Below, in pieces: positions 17,767 to 21,329 of a stretch of 21,329 nt of DNA. Origin of the DNA: Saprospiraceae bacterium (GTDB lineage: Bacteria > Bacteroidota > Bacteroidia > Chitinophagales > Saprospiraceae); the NCBI GenBank assembly GCA_016709995.1, contig JADJLQ010000005.1, positions 1 through 21,329 on the forward strand, written 5' to 3'. Under the pieces are notes generated by a model. The model had not been told where the DNA came from. It was given only the letters and a program-made list of their open reading frames with translations, and ran no database searches. Position 1 is the stretch's first letter; each line of letters starts with the position of its first letter. The translations under genes and the position numbers were made by a program.

Positions 17767-19020
17767 ATGAGCAAATTGAAAGGCGTGTCCAGAAGATCGG
17801 CCATACAATCTTTCCTGGCACTCGCAGGAGGAGCGGCACTACCTATTAATGCCAATGCAATAAATCCTGAAGAAGGAATCAATATAGCCAGGCTGGAAGC
17901 CAGGAAAAAACTCAAATAAAAATCACCAAGCTGGAGACTTTTCTAGTCAAACCCCGATGGATCTTTTTAAAATTCATACCGATGCAGGTGTGGTAGGTTT
18001 GGGTGAGCCTTTGCTCGAAGGCAGAGCACTTACTATACAAGCTGCCATTAAAGAGATAGAACCCTACCTGATCGGCAAAGATCCGCGGCATGTCGTACAC
18101 CACTGGCAGGCTATCTATCGGCATGCGTTTTATAAAGGAGGCCCTATATTGACCAGCGCGCTCAGTGGGATCGATCAGGCTTTGTGGGATATCAAAGGCA
18201 AACTTTTGAACCTTTCGGTATATGAACTTTTTGGAGGTCCTACCAGGGACCGTGTACGCATCTATGGCCGGGCCAGTAATGCAGAGGACATGAAGCTCAG
18301 GGTACAAGAAGGTTATACTGTCATCAAGACTGGAGTGGCGAAGCTAAATCCTGCCAGGGCAGTAGAGAATCCAAAATTTATTCAATATGCAGTTGAAAAT
18401 TTTGCATCACTCCGACAAGCCGGAGGCGATAGTATGGACATCGGGATTGATTTTCACGGGGCCATCTCTCCGCAGACTGCAAAAATATTGATCCGACAGC
18501 TCGAACCTTATCAACCTATGTTTATTGAAGAGCCATGTCAGCCTCAGAATGTGGATGTCCTCGTAGATATCGCCAAGAGCACTTTTTTGCCGATCGCAAC
18601 CGGTGAAAGAATTTTTACCAAATGGGGATTCAGGGAAATACTGGAAAAAGGAGCTGCTTCTATCCTCCAGCCCGATCTTTGCCATGCTGGAGGCATCACT
18701 GAGGGAAAATAATCGCCGGAATGGCGGAAGCTTATTATGCGGTGATCGCTCCACACAATCCAATGGGCCCAATATCACTGGCTTCTGGTTTACAACTGGC
18801 AGCCAGCATTCCAAATTTCCTGGTGCAGGAGCAAGTTTCATTGGGGGAGGGATATCTAAAACAACCCTTTAAACTCGAAAAGGATGGTACCGTGTTGATA
18901 CCATCCGGACCTGGTCTTGGCATAGAATTGGATGAAAACAAATTAGCGGACAAGATTGGCCATGATTGGAAAAATCCGGAGTCTTATGATGCCGGTGATG
19001 GTTCTGTAGTAGATTGGTAG
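17767..19020 (+). CDS. Tat-exported sugar-acid dehydratase (enolase superfamily, galactonate dehydratase DgoD-like), frameshifted
   Basis: About 418 codons across three frame breaks: the A6 run at 17905-17910, the T5/A4 run near 17964-17972, and gggaaaat near 18704. The start at 17767 gives MSKLKGVSRRSAIQSFLALA, a twin-arginine-like leader not found on cytosolic DgoD. The mature part follows E. coli DgoD closely: ITKLETFLVKPRW, GEPLLEGRA, KGGPILTSALSGIDQALWDI (a near-exact family block), IGIDFHGAIS with Asp and His of the metal/acid site (about 18449-18457), FIEEP, TGERIF, SILQPDLCHAGGITE, IAPHNPMGPISLA with the catalytic His, and PGLGIELDENKL. Members dehydrate aldonic acids to 2-keto-3-deoxy acids. 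The exact sugar acid is not certain. The gene is divergent from the quinoprotein cluster, whose enzymes could produce aldonates. Confidence 0.8.
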
Positions 19021-19176
19021 ATTGATTAAGCACAGCCATTTGATTTCAACTGCCAAGATTTAAGGATCCGGCTCATATAGGCTAAGCCAATGTAGGAAGT
19101 CGGTGATGCCTAAAAGATATATATTGGGTAATTTAGCAGCACAACAAAAATAGGTAGCAATAAAAGGAGTACTAGC

Positions 19177-20397
19177 ATGAATTTATATACTGCACTGACC
19201 TTTATCATTTGTTTATCAGCAGGATTCGCATTTATCAACCAGCGGTTTATGAAGCTCCCGTTTGTAATCGGGTTGTTTTTTCTCTCAACTATTCTTTCCT
19301 TGCTGGTCATCACCTCTAAGTACTGGCTGGACATTCCTGCCGAGCAAATCAAAACCTATATCGAACGTGCGAAGATCGACGAAATCATCCTGGATGTCTT
19401 GCTGGGCTTTTTACTTTTTGCAGGTGCGCTACACACCAACTGGAATAACCTCCAGACAACAAATCAAGCCTATAGCCACTTTCGCCATAGGCGGAGTCCT
19501 GGTCTCTACGATGATCATTGCAGGTTTGTTCTACGGACTGACGCAGCTATTTGATTTAAACATCGATTTTATACATTGTCTAATATTTGGTGCCCTGATC
19601 TCGCCAACCGACCCGATCGCAGTATTGGGGATACTAAAAAAGCAAACGTGCCTAAAAGACGGAGTATACCATCGTAGGGAAAGCCTGTTCAACGATGGAG
19701 TAGGTGTAGTCCTTTTATAGCTATATTGGATACACTCAATACCGGTTCGTTTAGTCTGTCTCATTTTGGGATATTATTCATTCAGGAGGCCATCGGCGGT
19801 ATTATCATGGGTTTTGTTTTGGGCTATGCTTTGCATGTACTCTTATCCTGGATTGATCATTATGAAACTGAAATTTTACTGACCCTGGCATTTGTCATGG
19901 CTGGTTATTCTTTTTGCAATTATCTCCATATCTCAGGCGCTCTGGCCATGGTGGTCATGGGTTTGATGGTAGGCAATTTTAAAACTGAAGTATCGATGAG
20001 CAATACTACGCTGGAGTATGTTCAAAAATTTTGGGAATTGGTCGATGTCGTGCTGAATGCTATCCTGTTTATTCTTATCGCTTTAGTCCTCATTGAAATT
20101 GATTTTAAAACGAAATACTTTTTTGTCGGACTCCTTTCGGTTCTGATTGTATTATGTTCCAGGATTGTAGTCGTGTATTTGCCCCATCTGATCATTCCCA
20201 ATCTGTTAAAACTGACTGACAAGGAGGTCAAGATTATAAGTTGGGGAGGTCTGCGAGGAGGTCTTTCTATAGCCCTGGTATTGTCCTTACCTTCCAGCGA
20301 AACCAAAAATATGCTGCTCATCGCAACTTATTTTTGTGTATTATTCAGCATAATTGTTCAAGGTCTGACCATCGAAAAACTTGCCAAAAGAAATTAG
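19177..20397 (+). CDS. CPA1-family Na+/H+ antiporter, frameshifted
   Basis: About 407 codons. The start at 19177 gives a first membrane helix (LYTALTFIICLSAGFAFI). It is an inner-membrane protein of 11-12 predicted helices. Signature motifs are LLFAGALHTNW, IFGALISPTDPIAVLGILKK, ESLFNDGVGVV (the Asn-Asp ion-binding pair of CPA1 proteins) and ISGALAMVVMGLMVGN, then WGGLRGGLSIALVLSLP near the C-terminus. One-base breaks near 19457 and at the T4 run near 19708 divide it into three frames, and the reading is continuous in sense across both. It exchanges Na+ (or K+) for H+ in pH and salt homeostasis. It lacks the large C-terminal cytoplasmic domain of some relatives. It sits 156 bp after the dehydratase and 22 bp before the M20 gene, probably co-transcribed with the latter. 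Confidence 0.85.
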
Positions 20398-20419
20398 CCA
20401 AATCATAAACAAAATACTC

Positions 20420-21329
20420 ATGCGAAAAACAATCATACCAGTTCTGATAAGCTTTGTCTTTAATCTTTGTTATGTACATGCACAATCAGACCATCTCAGA
20501 CAACAAATACAATCAGCCGCAGAAAAATAGAGCAGAAAGTGATCCTTTGGCGACACGATATTCATGAACATCCAGAGTTGGGCAATCGAGAATTCCGCAC
20601 GGCAGGTCTGATCGCCAGGCATCTTGAATCACTGGGCATGGAGGTGACCAGAAATGTGGGAAAAACCGGTGTAGTAGGATTACTCAAAGGAGGGCACCCA
20701 GGTCCAGTGGTGGCACTCAGAGCAGACATGGATGGATTGCCGGTATCCGAACGGACTTCGGTGCCCTTTGCTTCAAAAGTCAAAACGGCATATAATGGAG
20801 TAGAGACGGAGTGATGCATGCCTGCGGTCATGATGCTCATGTAGCCATTCTCATGGGCGTCGCAGAAATACTAAAAGGAATCCAGCCTGAATTAAAAGGC
20901 ACGGTCAAATTTATTTTTCAACCTGCAGAAGAAGGTGCGCCCAAAGGCGAAGAAGGTGGAGCTGAAACTCATGGTGAAAGAAGGCGTACTCGACCATCCA
21001 AAAGTCGATGTGATATTTGGATTACATCAATGCCCAATCGGAAGTAGGTAAGATCACCTATCGGCCCGGAGGTATGTTCGCTGGAGTAGGAGATCTCAAA
21101 ATTACGGTAAAAGGTAAATCTTCTCATGGTGCTGAACCATGGTCATCCGTAGATCCGGTGCTGACCTCGGCGCAGATCATCACCAGTCTGCAATCCATCG
21201 TGAGTCGCAATGTCAATATTACTGAAAATGCTGCGGTCGTGACTATCGGAGCGATCAATGGTGGGAACCGTTCTAACATTATACCTGAGCAAGTGGAGAT
21301 GCTGGGCACAGTACGGACTTTAAGTGAGG
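20420..21329 (+). CDS. Secreted M20-family amidohydrolase (N-acyl amino acid/IAA-conjugate hydrolase-like), partial, frameshifted
   Basis: The start at 20420 gives a signal peptide (MRKTIIPVLISFVFNLCYVH, then AQS). The gene is cut by the right edge. One-base breaks lie near 20525 (A5 run), 20815, 20960 and 21030. Reading across them gives the M20D layout: WRHDIHEHPELGNREFRTAG, VVALRADMDGLPV, MHACGHDAHVAILMG (metal ligands Cys/His), IFQPAEEGAPKGEEGGA, GVLDHPKVDVIFGLH, then the lid domain KGKSSHGAEPW and GGNRSNIIPEQVEMLGTVRT. Enzymes of this group remove acyl or aryl groups from amino acids using a dimetal centre. With the leader it would act in the periplasm, in keeping with the other exported hydrolases nearby. 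The C-terminal metal His lies outside the window. Confidence 0.8.

Noticed and set aside
20420..21329. Programmed ribosomal frameshifting in the M20, antiporter and dehydratase genes
   Set aside because: Breaks are numerous, in unrelated genes, commonly at homopolymers, and lack consistent slippery sequences with downstream structures. Sequence error explains them better.

Overview
The window looks like a piece of a Bacteroidota genome, probably from the Saprospiraceae/Chitinophagales side (lineage is inference). Support: moderate A+T content, TAnnTTTG-type promoter boxes, a TonB receptor with a carboxypeptidase-regulatory-like N-terminus, an Asp-box (VPS10/sortilin-like) secreted protein, and a Cys-containing 80-residue surface-protein repeat typical of that phylum. 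Many genes carry single-base frameshifts, often at homopolymers. This resembles an incompletely polished long-read assembly more than biological decay, so several CDS entries below span more than one frame.

Layout: (1) 1-2414, minus: the N-terminal part of a large secreted repeat protein, with a signal peptide, Ig-like segments and about 6.3 tandem repeats of ~240 bp that run off the left edge. (2) About 2568-3590: an insertion-sequence scar in which the N-terminal half of one transposase family abuts the C-terminal half of a second family. (3) 3729-17195, minus: eight co-oriented genes. In transcription order they encode a TonB-dependent receptor, a quinohaemoprotein (PQQ) dehydrogenase, an amidohydrolase/deacetylase, a PQQ sugar-dehydrogenase-like/cytochrome c fusion, a RidA-family deaminase, a SelA-like PLP enzyme, a CBM9-like protein and an Asp-box repeat protein. 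(4) 17196-17766: a divergent non-coding region with possible promoter and operator sites. (5) 17767-21329, plus: a galactonate-dehydratase-like enolase-superfamily enzyme, a CPA1 Na+/H+ antiporter and an M20 amidohydrolase cut by the right edge.

The striking feature is that nearly every enzyme carries an export signal. The PLP enzyme, RidA and sugar-acid dehydratase have twin-arginine-like N-termini, while the amidohydrolase, quinoproteins, CBM9 protein and M20 enzyme have Sec or lipoprotein-like leaders. I infer a periplasmic catabolic module. The receptor brings in a substrate, the amidohydrolase removes an acyl group, the PLP enzyme eliminates ammonia to an enamine, RidA hydrolyses that enamine, and the PQQ enzymes oxidise sugar or alcohol groups. 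The divergent dehydratase could then act on the resulting aldonic acids. The substrate cannot be read from the sequence.
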